From Sporosarcina sp. (GTDB lineage: Bacteria > Bacillota > Bacilli > Bacillales_A > Planococcaceae), in assembly GCA_029263895.1 (NCBI GenBank), contig JARIDO010000033.1:1-57078 (forward strand): a DNA stretch of 57,078 nt, given 5' to 3'. Positions 7,923-16,575 of the stretch are shown here, piece by piece. Numbering within the stretch: position 1 is the stretch's first letter; every line of letters begins with the position of its first letter. The notes under the pieces were generated by a model that was not told where the DNA came from, searched no databases, and saw nothing but the letters and a program-made list of their open reading frames with translations. A program made the position numbers and the translations under genes.

Positions 7923-8717
7923 ATGGAGAGGACTAGAAGAAGTAAACTGATTCGATGGATTGCTTTAGTGAGTTACATAATCATGATTGCGGTCAATGGA
8001 CTGGCAGAGTCGATACCACTTAATGGTCAAACAACAGGAGAAGTGTCAGACAAATATAGTAATTTGTTCGCGCCTGCTGGTTATACATTTGCGATTTGGG
8101 GGCTTATTTACTTTTTACTAGCACTCTATACACTCTATCAATTGCCGATTTGGAAAAATAATAAAAATAAAGAACTGCTTGATCAAATAGGAATTTATTT
8201 CTCTATCTCTTCAATTGCAAATGCATTATGGATATTTGATTGGCACTACGAAATGATAGGGCTTACGATGGTTTTGATGATTCTTATCCTTTTATGTTTA
8301 ATTCAAATCAATTCGTTAATCGTTAACGCTACCTTATCGAATAGAGAAAGAGTTTTTGTGCGATTGCCATTTAGTATTTATTTTGGATGGATTACGATTG
8401 CTACGATTGCAAACGCAACTACATTACTTGTGAGTTTAAAATGGGATGGTTTCGGTCTGTCAGAAGCGACTTGGACGGTTATTATTCTTATTGTGGGCGT
8501 TGGAATTGGGGTAGCAACGTTGCTGACGTTCAAAGAGATTGCCTATGGACTTACGATGATATGGGGCTATACAGGGATTTTAGTGAAACATCTTTCTGCG
8601 AATGAATGTAACGGAGAATACCCAGCAGTTATCTTAACAGCAAGCATATCTATATTTATACTGAGTGTTGCAGTGCTATTTTTAATAGGCATGAGAAGGA
8701 AAAGTCGTTATTCTTAA
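7923..8717 (+). CDS. TspO/MBR-like tryptophan-rich membrane protein, paralogue 1
   Basis: 264 residues with about seven hydrophobic segments. The N-terminal half carries the PLNGQTTGE ... LFAPAGYTFAIWGLIY block resembling TspO/MBR (tryptophan-rich sensory) proteins, which usually have only about 150-170 residues and five helices, so this is the long variant. The ligand and role are unknown; classical TspO binds porphyrins and sterols. The product encoded at 21898-22656 (minus strand) shares the same signature and length. Start ATG 7923 preceded by GGGGGA. Single-gene unit with a terminator at 8776. The frame +1 reading inside it is a shadow. Confidence 0.75.
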   Translation: MERTRRSKLIRWIALVSYIIMIAVNGLAESIPLNGQTTGEVSDKYSNLFAPAGYTFAIWGLIYFLLALYTLYQLPIWKNNKNKELLDQIGIYFSISSIANALWIFDWHYEMIGLTMVLMILILLCLIQINSLIVNATLSNRERVFVRLPFSIYFGWITIATIANATTLLVSLKWDGFGLSEATWTVIILIVGVGIGVATLLTFKEIAYGLTMIWGYTGILVKHLSANECNGEYPAVILTASISIFILSVAVLFLIGMRRKSRYS

Positions 8718-8775
8718 TTAAATAAAGGTCGAATGAGTTTCAGTTCTTAATGACAAGGAAATGGAATGATTATAA

Positions 8776-8820
8776 GGCGAGTTTCTTACAACAGTTAGTT
8801 GTTTGAGACTCTCCTTTTTT
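8776..8820 (+). terminator. Terminator after the TspO-like gene
   Basis: GGCGAGT and ACTCTCC form the base of an imperfect hairpin (8776-8814), followed by six T. The rest of the 345-base gap (8718-9062) holds the regulatory region described at 8939 and no recognisable gene. Confidence 0.6.
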
Positions 8821-8938
8821 ACATAGTAAATTGTCGAATTTTGTCGCTTGGATTAGAAGGAAGCTGTAAAAAGTTTTTTAGTTTTGGAGTCTTTAAAATT
8901 GTTTATTTCTAGTATTTACTTGTACACTAGTAAATATA

Positions 8939-8977
8939 AAGGTTATACAAACTATTGACAAGCGTGTCGCTAACCTT
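8939..8977 (+). promoter_or_regulatory. Nested inverted repeat over a -35-like element upstream of the DUF2177 operon
   Basis: AAGGTTA (8939-8945) and TAACCTT (8971-8977) flank an inner GACA-4-TGTC (8957-8968). The inner repeat contains TTGACA (8955-8960), a -35-like hexamer. A weak TAAAAA lies 17 bases further on. Just upstream is a 6-8-6 palindrome, TTTACT-8-AGTAAA (about 8916-8935). The arrangement suggests a regulated promoter for the three-gene operon beginning at 9063. Confidence 0.4.
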
Positions 8978-9062
8978 TAAAAATGAATTATACAATGTTG
9001 TTTTTTGTCGGAATCTAGCAATTTATTCATAGTATTAGAAGAGGAGAGAAGGGGTGTTTTGA

Positions 9063-9488
9063 TTGTATAAGGTGAAAACGTATGTAGTGACAACACTTAT
9101 CTTTTTCGTAATTGATATCTTTTGGCTCGGTTTTATATCAAAAGATATGTATCAGGAAAAGATTGGACAACTCATGAAAGTCGACGTGAATTGGACTGCT
9201 GCAATATTGTTCTATTTGTTTTTCATCTTTGGATTATTATTCTTTGTCATCCTGCCGGCACTTAGAAAAAATAGTTGGAAGTACGCACTATTTGTAGGAG
9301 CATTTTTTGGCATGACAACGTACGCTACGTATGACATGACGAATCTAGCGACTTTGAAAGAGTGGCCATTAGTCATTACAGTCGTTGATATTAGTTGGGG
9401 CACACTTCTATGTGGGATTACTTCAGTAAGCGCTTATGGAATTATACGTAAATGGGGAGGACAGCAAAATGGGCATGCACTCGATTAG
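9063..9488 (+). CDS. DUF2177 family membrane protein
   Basis: 141 residues, four predicted membrane helices, with the family features DIFWLGFISKDMY, GMTTYATYDMTNLATL and WGTLLCG. Function unknown. The start is TTG 9063, with GAGAAGGGG upstream. Its last 20 bases overlap the DAK2-DegV gene, so translation is probably coupled, and it heads an operon with that gene and a DUF1295 protein; a link to membrane lipid metabolism is inference from those neighbours. Confidence 0.85.
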   Translation: MYKVKTYVVTTLIFFVIDIFWLGFISKDMYQEKIGQLMKVDVNWTAAILFYLFFIFGLLFFVILPALRKNSWKYALFVGAFFGMTTYATYDMTNLATLKEWPLVITVVDISWGTLLCGITSVSAYGIIRKWGGQQNGHALD

Positions 9489-11256
9489 TAATGAAAATAT
9501 GTACTATGGCTTTATTTCTGGTGCAAACGCTGTTATTAACCAAAAGAAAGAGTTAAATAGAATTAATGTGTTTCCAGTACCTGATGGGGACACAGGTACT
9601 AATTTGGCATTTACAATGCGTGCCATTATTGAAGGTTCACGGTTGACGGATTCTACAAAGAAAACGATGGAGTCCATTGCTTTCGCGGCATTAACAGGTG
9701 CAAGAGGGAATTCCGGAATTATTTTTGCCCAATTCATAAATGGATTATATGAAGGTTTTGAGGATAAAAAAGAAATTACGGTATCCGAATTTGCGGATGC
9801 AGTTGGGAATGCAGTTAACTATGCATACAGTTCAATCGCTAAACCTGTTGAAGGGACAATGATCACTGTCATGCGCGAATGGTCCGAGTCGTTAGCACAT
9901 CTAAAAGGGACTGTGAATGACTTTAAAGAGTTCATGTCTGAATCTTTAACTGTAGCGTTGCACTCTTTAAAAATGACGACGGATAGATTAGAAGTACTCA
10001 AAATTGCATCTGTCGTTGACTCGGGGGCAAAGGGCTTTGTTCATTTTTTAGAAGGTTTTTTAAATTTCATTACTACAAATAAGGTTGACGAATCACTTCT
10101 GAATATGGAAGTAATCGAAATGACAACGCACTCAAATGAAATCTCGGAGGATCCCGATTTGAGTCACCGTTATTGTACGGAAGGACTCATTAAAGGTGAA
10201 GACTTAAATCTAGATGAGATTCGTTTAGCGTTAAAAGACTTGGGACAGTCACTAATTGTTGCTGGAAATGCAAAACATGTGCGCGTGCATATTCATACGA
10301 ATCAACCAGAATTGTTATTTCATCGACTAAGAGATTTCGGACAAATTATCCAGCAGAAAGCGGATGATATGCGTAGGCAGTATGAGTCGGGATATGCAAG
10401 AAAACATTCCATAGCTTTGGTTACTGATTCAATTGCAGACATTCCGAAAGAATTATTGGATGAGCATCAAATTCATATGCTGCCGTTAAACTTACTCGTT
10501 GAGAATAGTGTCTATTTGGATAAAATGACAATCAGTCCGTCTTACTTGTATTCGATGATGGATTCTGCTGAGAATTATCCGTCATCATCTCAGCCGACGC
10601 CGATGGCAACGGAGAACTTTTTATCTGCAATTGCAAAAGACTATGCGTCAGTACTTGTAATAACGGTGTCAAAACAAATGAGTGGAACACATAATTCTCT
10701 TCTACAAGCAGCGGGTAAATTACGGGAGAAGGGAACTGAAATAGCAGTGATTGACTCGCGCTTGAATTCTGGTGCACAAGGGTTAGTCGTTTTACAAGCA
10801 GCGAAGGCGATTGAACAAAATCATACTTTCGACGAAGTCATTTTGGCTACTGAAGAAGCAATCGATAAAACAACTATCTTTGTTAGTATTAACACATTAA
10901 AATACATGGTCCGTTCGGGAAGGATTAAAAAGATCCAAGGATTTGTAGCTAAAGTATTGAATCTTAAACCCGTCGTATCGATTGATAAATTGGGCGACGG
11001 AATCATTATCGGGAAAGCTTTGAATACAAAAGCCAACGGACAGAAAATCCGACGACTAGTTAAAGAAATAAATACTAAGAATACGGTTTCAAGTTATGCG
11101 ATTGTGCATGCAGATGCACCACAAAGGGCTAAGGAATATGAAAAGATGTTCACAACCTTACTTGGAAAAGAACCAGATTATATTTCGGAAATATCTTCAA
11201 TCGTCGCTATGAACGCAGGTGTAGGTTGTGTAGCGATTGCGTTAACGGTTGAATAA
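9469..11256 (+). CDS. DAK2 (FakA-like) - DegV (FakB-like) fusion protein
   Basis: 595 residues. N-terminal DhaL/DAK2 kinase domain (about 1-205) with the metal/ATP motif [13 protein letters not shown] (Asp39 and Asp41). A FakA-type middle domain follows (about 235-305: [19 protein letters not shown]). A DegV lipid-binding domain (about 311-595: [23 protein letters not shown]) replaces the C-terminal domain of ordinary FakA. FakA phosphorylates fatty acids held by FakB/DegV, so a single chain combining kinase and carrier is suggested; activity is inferred. Start ATG 9469 is preferred over an upstream in-frame start because GGGGAGG lies 9 bases before it. It overlaps DUF2177 and is linked to DUF1295 downstream. 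Confidence 0.88.
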   Translation: MGMHSISNENMYYGFISGANAVINQKKELNRINVFPVPDGDTGTNLAFTMRAIIEGSRLTDSTKKTMESIAFAALTGARGNSGIIFAQFINGLYEGFEDKKEITVSEFADAVGNAVNYAYSSIAKPVEGTMITVMREWSESLAHLKGTVNDFKEFMSESLTVALHSLKMTTDRLEVLKIASVVDSGAKGFVHFLEGFLNFITTNKVDESLLNMEVIEMTTHSNEISEDPDLSHRYCTEGLIKGEDLNLDEIRLALKDLGQSLIVAGNAKHVRVHIHTNQPELLFHRLRDFGQIIQQKADDMRRQYESGYARKHSIALVTDSIADIPKELLDEHQIHMLPLNLLVENSVYLDKMTISPSYLYSMMDSAENYPSSSQPTPMATENFLSAIAKDYASVLVITVSKQMSGTHNSLLQAAGKLREKGTEIAVIDSRLNSGAQGLVVLQAAKAIEQNHTFDEVILATEEAIDKTTIFVSINTLKYMVRSGRIKKIQGFVAKVLNLKPVVSIDKLGDGIIIGKALNTKANGQKIRRLVKEINTKNTVSSYAIVHADAPQRAKEYEKMFTTLLGKEPDYISEISSIVAMNAGVGCVAIALTVE

Positions 11257-11270
11257 TGGGGGGATTATCA

Positions 11271-12047
11271 TTGGTGAATGTATATGTTGACACACTACTC
11301 GTTCTATTAGGCTTCTTTTTTATTGTTTTTCTAATTGGACAAGCTCGAAATAATAATGGGTTAGTTGATATTGCATGGGGATTGGGTTTTGTTGTAGTTG
11401 CTGTCTTTACGTATTTTGTTACTGGAGAACAAACGGAACGTGCTACATTAATAAGTATTCTAGTCACGTTATGGGGATTACGCCTGGCGTATTATTTGTT
11501 TAGACGCAATTGGAACAAAGCGGAAGATTATCGTTATGTTAATATGAGAAAACGTTGGGGAACGAATAATTGGAAGTATCTCAAGATGTTCTTAAATGTG
11601 TATTTGCTTCAACTGGTTTTACTATTTATCATCGCTCAACCTATTATTACTGTAAATAAATCAGCTGATTCAGGTCTTGGCGTTCTAGATTATATAGGGT
11701 TAGTGATCTGGCTTATCGGTTACTTCTTTGAAGTGGTTGGAGATCATCAGTTGAAAACGTTTATCCAAAATCCTGAAAACAAAGGTAGATTAATGAAGTA
11801 CGGACTTTGGAAATATACGAGACATCCCAATTATTTTGGGGAAGCGACAATGTGGTGGGGAATTTTCATTATTTCATTGTCAGTCCCTAACGGTTGGACA
11901 GGTATCTATAGTCCGCTTGTAATTACACTATTATTATTGTTTGTGTCAGGAGTTCCTCTACTAGAGAAAAAGTACAAAAAACATCTAGAATGGTCGACAT
12001 ATGAGCGACAAACGAGTAAATTTATTCCGTTGCCACAAAAAAAATAA
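11271..12047 (+). CDS. DUF1295 membrane protein (steroid 5-alpha-reductase / ICMT-like)
   Basis: About 258 residues with six or seven membrane helices and the C-terminal signature [21 protein letters not shown], cut here in sense as the cofactor-binding RHPNYFGE region shared by DUF1295, 3-oxo-5-alpha-steroid 4-dehydrogenases and isoprenylcysteine methyltransferases. A lipid-modifying reductase or methyltransferase is expected; the substrate is unknown. An ATG at 11256 overlaps the previous stop codon, but GGGGGG (11258-11263) is placed 7 bases before TTG 11271 (or 10 before GTG 11274), so translation more likely starts there. Third gene of the DUF2177 operon, closed by a terminator. Confidence 0.82.
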   Translation: MVNVYVDTLLVLLGFFFIVFLIGQARNNNGLVDIAWGLGFVVVAVFTYFVTGEQTERATLISILVTLWGLRLAYYLFRRNWNKAEDYRYVNMRKRWGTNNWKYLKMFLNVYLLQLVLLFIIAQPIITVNKSADSGLGVLDYIGLVIWLIGYFFEVVGDHQLKTFIQNPENKGRLMKYGLWKYTRHPNYFGEATMWWGIFIISLSVPNGWTGIYSPLVITLLLLFVSGVPLLEKKYKKHLEWSTYERQTSKFIPLPQKK

Positions 12048-12093
12048 CAACGACGACTCTTTCAATAAATCGCTATTTTTAGCTGTAAATAGA

Positions 12094-12147
12094 GAAGCTA
12101 TCACTCAAAACATTTGTTAATTGTTTTGGATGATTGCTTCTTTTTTT
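12094..12147 (+). terminator. Terminator of the DUF2177 / DAK2-DegV / DUF1295 operon
   Basis: GAAGCTATCA pairs with TGATTGCTTC (one mismatch), with an inner CAAAACA/TGTTTTG stem, followed by seven T. Confidence 0.75.
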
Positions 12148-12321
12148 ATTTAACATGTTTGTATTTAAGCATTTTGTGGCAATACTGTTTGCATCAAGTC
12201 CACTAGCTAGGTTAAAAATTAGCAATTTAATTGCCAGTTAGATTAAAGGATTTGAAGAGGGAACGAGATATTGCTTGAGTTTGAGGGACCTATTATAGCA
12301 AAATGCGGAGGAGGAAAAATA

Positions 12322-13035
12322 TTGTTGAAAGTTAATATGAGTCTTTTGGCTGTGCTATTTGTACTTTCATTCGGTACAAGTACGAACGCAGCTGTAGTGG
12401 AAGGTCAAGACTATATGATGATTCCATATGAGGTAGCAGTAGATGAAACCGAAACATATACCGTTGTTGAAGGCGATAATCTATTTCGAATTGCACTAGC
12501 GAATGAAATCCCTTTAGACACCCTCATGGATATGAATGAATTAACCGGTGATTTAATTCATCCAGGTGATGAACTAGTAATTAAAGGTGATAAAGACGCA
12601 TCTACTATTGCTAGTAAAGAGAGAGAAAAGATAACAGTCGCATCTGTGACGGAACAAGCACCTGTTAAGAAGAAAGAAGTTGTGAAAAAAGCACCAGCAA
12701 ATCCGCCGGCGGCAGCAACAGCCTCAGCAGAGCCAGCCCAAGATGGTGTAGAAATGACAATGACAGCAACTGCCTACACCGCCTATTGTCCAGGTTGTTC
12801 TGGAACGACTGCCTATGGCATTGATTTGCGTGCGAATCCAAATCAAAAAGTAATTGCAGTTGATCCAAGAGTCATTCCACTCGGATCAAAAGTATGGATT
12901 GAAGGATATGGTATAGCCATTGCAGGCGATACTGGTGGTGCAATTAAAGGAAATAAGATTGATGTTTTCATACCATCACAAGATAGTGCACTCGCTTGGG
13001 GAGTCAAGAAGGTTAAAGTAAAAGTGCTGAACTAA
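12322..13035 (+). CDS. Secreted LysM - 3D domain protein (cell wall hydrolase-like)
   Basis: 237 residues: N-terminal signal peptide (hydrophobic core LLAVLFVLSFGTS, cleavage near TNA-A), one LysM domain (about 36-85: YTVVEGDNLFRIA ... IHPGDELVIKG) that binds peptidoglycan, a Lys/Pro/Ala-rich linker, and a C-terminal 3D domain with the three conserved aspartates (VDPRVIPLGS, AGDTGGAIKG, KIDVF). The 3D fold is related to MltA/Rpf double-psi barrels, so lytic transglycosylase-like activity on the wall is expected (compare YocH). TTG 12322 is chosen because GGAGGAGG lies 7 bases upstream and the signal peptide then starts properly. I looked for a ydaO-type c-di-AMP riboswitch upstream and did not find one. 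Confidence 0.88.
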   Translation: MLKVNMSLLAVLFVLSFGTSTNAAVVEGQDYMMIPYEVAVDETETYTVVEGDNLFRIALANEIPLDTLMDMNELTGDLIHPGDELVIKGDKDASTIASKEREKITVASVTEQAPVKKKEVVKKAPANPPAAATASAEPAQDGVEMTMTATAYTAYCPGCSGTTAYGIDLRANPNQKVIAVDPRVIPLGSKVWIEGYGIAIAGDTGGAIKGNKIDVFIPSQDSALAWGVKKVKVKVLN

Positions 13036-13053
13036 TCAAAAGGAAAAGATGAA

Positions 13054-13095
13054 GAGCGAGGACACAATCGAAATGGATTGTGTCCTCGCTTTTTT
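13054..13095 (+). terminator. Terminator of the LysM-3D gene
   Basis: A 15-base perfect stem (AGCGAGGACACAATC and its complement), a 7-base loop, and a run of T. Confidence 0.9.
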
Positions 13096-13102
13096 AGCGT
13101 TT

Positions 13103-13285
13103 ATGAACATGAACAAAATATGTATACGATGCGATTCAAAAAACTTCCTAGTGAATGATATAGTTATCTGTATAATGTTAGTAATTGCACTTGTGAATAT
13201 GGGCGTACTGTTATTCAAATGTAGCGACTGTTATAAAAGAAGAACAATTTTTGTTGGATCGAATGATGCCATGGTAAAAATTTAA
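13103..13285 (+). CDS. Possible small protein with two CxxC knuckles around a membrane helix
   Basis: About 60 residues if started at ATG 13103. CIRCDSKNF and FKCSDCYKRR look like the two halves of a zinc ribbon, but they are separated by a hydrophobic stretch (about 22 residues, DIVICIMLVIALVN onwards) that could span the membrane. There is no good Shine-Dalgarno, and the start lies directly behind the LysM-3D terminator; the longer in-frame reading would begin inside that hairpin and is unlikely. A separate terminator follows at 13319, which suggests the interval is transcribed. No known family recognised; it may be a decayed or non-coding segment. Confidence 0.3.
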   Translation: MNMNKICIRCDSKNFLVNDIVICIMLVIALVNMGVLLFKCSDCYKRRTIFVGSNDAMVKI

Positions 13286-13318
13286 GTTGATTGAATAAAA
13301 TAGCTAGCGAACTGAAGA

Positions 13319-13357
13319 GGGGACTTCCTATGTAGTTATAGGGGGTCTCCATTTTTT
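13319..13357 (+). terminator. Terminator downstream of the possible small protein
   Basis: GGGGACTTCCTAT pairs with ATAGGGGGTCTCC through G-U wobbles, loop GTAGTT, then ATTTTTT. Confidence 0.6.
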
Positions 13358-13577
13358 AATATGTATAGCTGGGGAATCTCACTAGAAAATGGAATCCTTA
13401 AGTAGTATCGTATTCCCTAACTTCCGTGGTCTTTGTTGCTAATTCGTGACAATCCGTTGTTGTTTTAGGATAAACTCATGAAGAAAGGTTTATTTCAACC
13501 TATAAAGAGTGCTATATTAGAAAGAGCAAGTGTCGAAAAAAGTAAATTTTTAAACGCTTTTAAGGAGTGAACGATAG

Positions 13578-14483
13578 ATGAACAAAGATATACTGTTAGC
13601 AACAGGAAAGGAGAGAACCGTTTCCGCTGTATGGGCTGATGTACTATCGCTATTCAAAGGAATTGTACTCATCGCTAACGTTCTACCAGTACTTACAGGA
13701 TTTTGGTTGGCCGTCCATTTTTCTGGAACAACGTTTGGGGATCATCTGGATGTGTTCATTCTGACGATGATAGGAAGTACGCTATTAATGGCTGGCGCAC
13801 TCGTTCTTAACAATTGGTATGACGTCGATATCGACACAGTGATGGCAAGAACACAAAGTAGACCAACAGTGACTGGGAACTTCTCCTTAAAGATGGTGTT
13901 GTTCATAGGGATAGCACTATCTGTTATTGGACAAGTCATGCTGTTTTTCACAACGATAGAAGCTGCGATTTACGCATTCATAGGATGGTTCACGTACGTC
14001 ATTTTGTACACGATTTGGTCTAAACGTAGATACACGTTGAATACGGTTATTGGAAGTGTTTCAGGAGCTGTAACACCATTGATTGGTTGGGCGGCAATCT
14101 CACCAACTTTTCACATCGTTCCGATTGTCTTATTCATCATCCTTTTCATTTGGCAAATGCCACATACATTTGCGATTGCAATGAAGAAATATGACGAATA
14201 CAAAGCAGCAAACGTAGCGATGTTACCTGTTGTTTATGGTTTTAAAATGACAAAGAGACAAATCGCTGTGTATGTTGCATGTTTACTCCCGATGCCTTTT
14301 TACTTATATACACTGGGGACAACGTTCATGGTTATTGCAACAATTCTAAATGTCGGTTTTCTAGCCGTTTCAATTGCAGGTTTCTTTACGAAGTACGACC
14401 TGAAATGGGCAAATATTGTATTCCTCTATTCAGTTAATTATTTAGCCATTCTTTTTGTGATGATGATTATTGTTACATTATAA
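13578..14483 (+). CDS. ctaB: Protoheme IX farnesyltransferase (heme O synthase)
   Basis: 301 residues, about nine membrane helices, UbiA prenyltransferase superfamily. The prenyl-diphosphate/Mg motif is N78...D82...D86 (NNWYDVDID), followed by ARTQSRPTVTG, and the second Asp motif region is KKYDEYKAANVAMLPVVYG. It converts heme B to heme O for heme-copper oxidases. In many Bacillales ctaB lies next to ctaA and ctaCDEF; here it is alone between terminators, so the oxidase genes must be elsewhere. ATG 13578 is preceded by AAGGAGTG. Confidence 0.95.
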   Translation: MNKDILLATGKERTVSAVWADVLSLFKGIVLIANVLPVLTGFWLAVHFSGTTFGDHLDVFILTMIGSTLLMAGALVLNNWYDVDIDTVMARTQSRPTVTGNFSLKMVLFIGIALSVIGQVMLFFTTIEAAIYAFIGWFTYVILYTIWSKRRYTLNTVIGSVSGAVTPLIGWAAISPTFHIVPIVLFIILFIWQMPHTFAIAMKKYDEYKAANVAMLPVVYGFKMTKRQIAVYVACLLPMPFYLYTLGTTFMVIATILNVGFLAVSIAGFFTKYDLKWANIVFLYSVNYLAILFVMMIIVTL

Positions 14484-14490
14484 ATTGACT

Positions 14491-14545
14491 GAAAACCATG
14501 TTGAACAACCAACTAATGAGTGGTTTTCAACATGGTTTTCTTTAT
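14491..14545 (+). terminator. Terminator of ctaB
   Basis: GAAAACCATGTTGAA (14492-14506) pairs with TTCAACATGGTTTTC (14527-14541) and is followed by TTT. Confidence 0.85.
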
Positions 14546-14678
14546 GGAAATAGTTAACTTGCAAAATTTATACTGTGATTGCTAGCTTAAAAGTAATGTA
14601 GACTGTAATTCAGATAGGCAGATATGACCGACAACAATAACATAGGGTTATCATTTAAAAGAATAAATCAGTACAATG

Positions 14679-14714
14679 ACTCGATTATATCAATTCCGAT
14701 ATAGTCGAGTTTTT
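14679..14714 (+). terminator. Terminator-like hairpin without an upstream gene
   Basis: ACTCGATTATATC pairs with GATATAGTCGAGT (13 pairs, one G-U), loop AATTCC, then TTTTT. It lies between the ctaB terminator (14545) and the hydroxylase start (14785), with no recognisable gene before it. It is either the end of a short RNA starting in about 14550-14670 or an attenuator in the hydroxylase leader. Confidence 0.6.
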
Positions 14715-14784
14715 GCTATAAGAAAATATATAACTATTGAGTAAACGGAATAGTTTGTATATTATAAAGAGAAAGGGGGATTTT

Positions 14785-15402
14785 ATGATGAGAACCTATA
14801 TTAAAGAGTTTGCCACGTATCCTGATGTAACAGTTATGATCATTATTTTTATGTTGTGTGCAGGCTTTACAGTACCGAATGCTTTACAATTATATACATG
14901 GATTGCATTTGGTGCTGGTATGCTCACATATGCAACGAGTGAATATATGGTTCATCGTTTTTTATTTCACATAAAAACACCATCAAACCCATTCCTGTTA
15001 AAAACCATTAAACGATTGCATTATGATCATCATGTGGATCCCAACGATCTGAAGTTATTATTTCTACCATTATGGTTCAGTCTTCCTGGCTTTGTTATAT
15101 ACACAATGATTGTTTATGGGATTACGAGTAGTATTGCACTGGCTACTGCATTTGCTACTGGGCTTGTACTCTACTTTCTTTACTATGAATGGAAACACTA
15201 TATCGCCCATAAACCTATAAAACCACGCACCGCATTTGGGCGGAATATTAAAAAACATCATCTTTTACACCATTTTAAAAATGAAAACTATTGGTACGGT
15301 GTTACGCATATGACGATCGATAAAACATTAGGAACTTTTAAAGAAAACGATGAAGTAGAAAAGAGTGCAACTGCTAAGAATTTAGAAGAACGTGTGCTGT
15401 GA
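14785..15402 (+). CDS. Fatty acid hydroxylase / sterol desaturase family protein
   Basis: 205 residues with four hydrophobic segments and the di-iron histidine clusters HRFLFH, HYDHH, HYIAH and KKHHLLHHF in the expected order, so an O2-dependent hydroxylase or desaturase embedded in the membrane. The substrate is unknown; related bacterial proteins act on carotenoids or fatty acids. An upstream in-frame TTG would add 16 residues, but ATG 14785 has AAAGGGGGA 4-12 bases before it. A terminator follows; the next gene, an SDR-type reductase, converges on it. Confidence 0.85.
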   Translation: MMRTYIKEFATYPDVTVMIIIFMLCAGFTVPNALQLYTWIAFGAGMLTYATSEYMVHRFLFHIKTPSNPFLLKTIKRLHYDHHVDPNDLKLLFLPLWFSLPGFVIYTMIVYGITSSIALATAFATGLVLYFLYYEWKHYIAHKPIKPRTAFGRNIKKHHLLHHFKNENYWYGVTHMTIDKTLGTFKENDEVEKSATAKNLEERVL

Positions 15403-15436
15403 AAAAAGATCGATTTACAAGCTTTTATAATGATGG

Positions 15437-15474
15437 AAACGAAAGGAATTGTTACTATTCCTTTCGTTTTATTT
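15437..15474 (+). terminator. Terminator of the fatty acid hydroxylase gene
   Basis: AAACGAAAGGAAT pairs with ATTCCTTTCGTTT, 7-base loop, then TTTTATTT. Confidence 0.85.
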
Positions 15475-15516
15475 ATGAGGAATTTTAGACTTACAAAAAA
15501 GATTCATTGCAATCAA

Positions 15517-16575
15517 TTATTGTATCGTCTTGAAATAAGCATTAATAATTAGTTCCATGGATTCCACAGATAAGTTTAAATGCTGGATTGTTGAACCGAC
15601 AATTAATTGTTGTGTGTTTGTATCATCAAAATTGAAAGAGCGAGATAAGTAAGCATTAAAAACACGTATCATATCGTTTATCAATACCTCTTCTGTCGTT
15701 AATGTTAAAGACGTTGTTGACTCGACAATTTCCAACTGACTAAACTGAAGTGCTTTTTTAATATGTTGTAACAAATCAAAGTTAGTTGGTGGGTTCGGGT
15801 TCGTTATATTGTAAATTTTACTCGCTTCTGATTTTGTTGCAGCAAGTGCTAATATATCGGCAACATAATTTACAGGCACAAGATTTGAAGTTGAAAGCTT
15901 ACTTCCAACCAAGCGGTATGTCTCGTTTGCGACGTTAGAATTTCTGTCGACGCGTCGTTTGAACACTTCAAGAGCACGCATGAAACCATATAATGTAAAT
16001 TCAGAATCAGCTTCACCTGTTTCTGAATCACCGACGATGATTGAAGGTCTAAAAATCGATACATTCATTACATCCGCGTACGCGAATACTAGATGTTCTG
16101 ATTGAACTTTACTTTCTTCATATGGGTTATGTACTTGCGCATCAATTGGATAAAGTTCTTCAACACCGTGCCGACGTTTCCCCACTGTGTAGGCAGTACT
16201 AACATATATAAATTTTTTCGAAAACAATGTCTTTGCTAATTCCAATGCATTCTTAGTGCCTTCTAGATTTACATTGAATAACTCATCCCGCAATTCTTCA
16301 TCAAACTTAACCAATGCTGCGATATGATAAAACACATCCACATTCTCTTTTAGCTCTTCTAGTGTACTTTCAGTAAGTCCACAATGAGTTAATGTAATAT
16401 CTCCCTGAACGAGCGTTATCCGATTTTGAGCATCAAATCCTAATGTTTCTACTAGACGTTTGCCTTTGTTTACATCGCGAACGAGTACATAAAGAGTGTG
16501 ATTTGTTGTTGAAAGTAGATTAGCTAATAGCTTTGCTCCGAGAAATCCGGTCGATCCTGTTAAGAATAATGTCAA
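15517..16575 (-). CDS. NAD(P)-dependent SDR reductase (thioester-reductase / NAD_binding_4-like)
   Basis: 352 residues. An extended-SDR Rossmann motif TGSTGFLG begins the protein, followed by DVFYHIAALVKFDE, the active-site Ser in YVSTAYT, and Tyr-x-x-x-Lys in PYEESK. This resembles the NAD_binding_4 / thioester reductase-like branch (fatty acyl-CoA reductases, polyketide reductase domains) rather than sugar epimerases. The substrate is not determinable. The upstream in-frame ATG (16620) is rejected: GGAGGG lies 8 bases before TTG 16575, which starts right at the Rossmann strand, as in the family. Single gene on the minus strand. Confidence 0.8.
   Translation of the reverse strand: MTLFLTGSTGFLGAKLLANLLSTTNHTLYVLVRDVNKGKRLVETLGFDAQNRITLVQGDITLTHCGLTESTLEELKENVDVFYHIAALVKFDEELRDELFNVNLEGTKNALELAKTLFSKKFIYVSTAYTVGKRRHGVEELYPIDAQVHNPYEESKVQSEHLVFAYADVMNVSIFRPSIIVGDSETGEADSEFTLYGFMRALEVFKRRVDRNSNVANETYRLVGSKLSTSNLVPVNYVADILALAATKSEASKIYNITNPNPPTNFDLLQHIKKALQFSQLEIVESTTSLTLTTEEVLINDMIRVFNAYLSRSFNFDDTNTQQLIVGSTIQHLNLSVESMELIINAYFKTIQ

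Noticed and set aside
12048-12321. ydaO/c-di-AMP riboswitch in front of the LysM-3D gene
   Set aside because: Such genes are often under ydaO control, but none of the conserved GC-rich blocks is present; only the upstream operon's terminator was found.
13049-13102. Longer reading of the possible small CxxC protein starting at 13049
   Set aside because: Its first part is encoded by the LysM-3D terminator hairpin; only the part from 13103 is worth considering.
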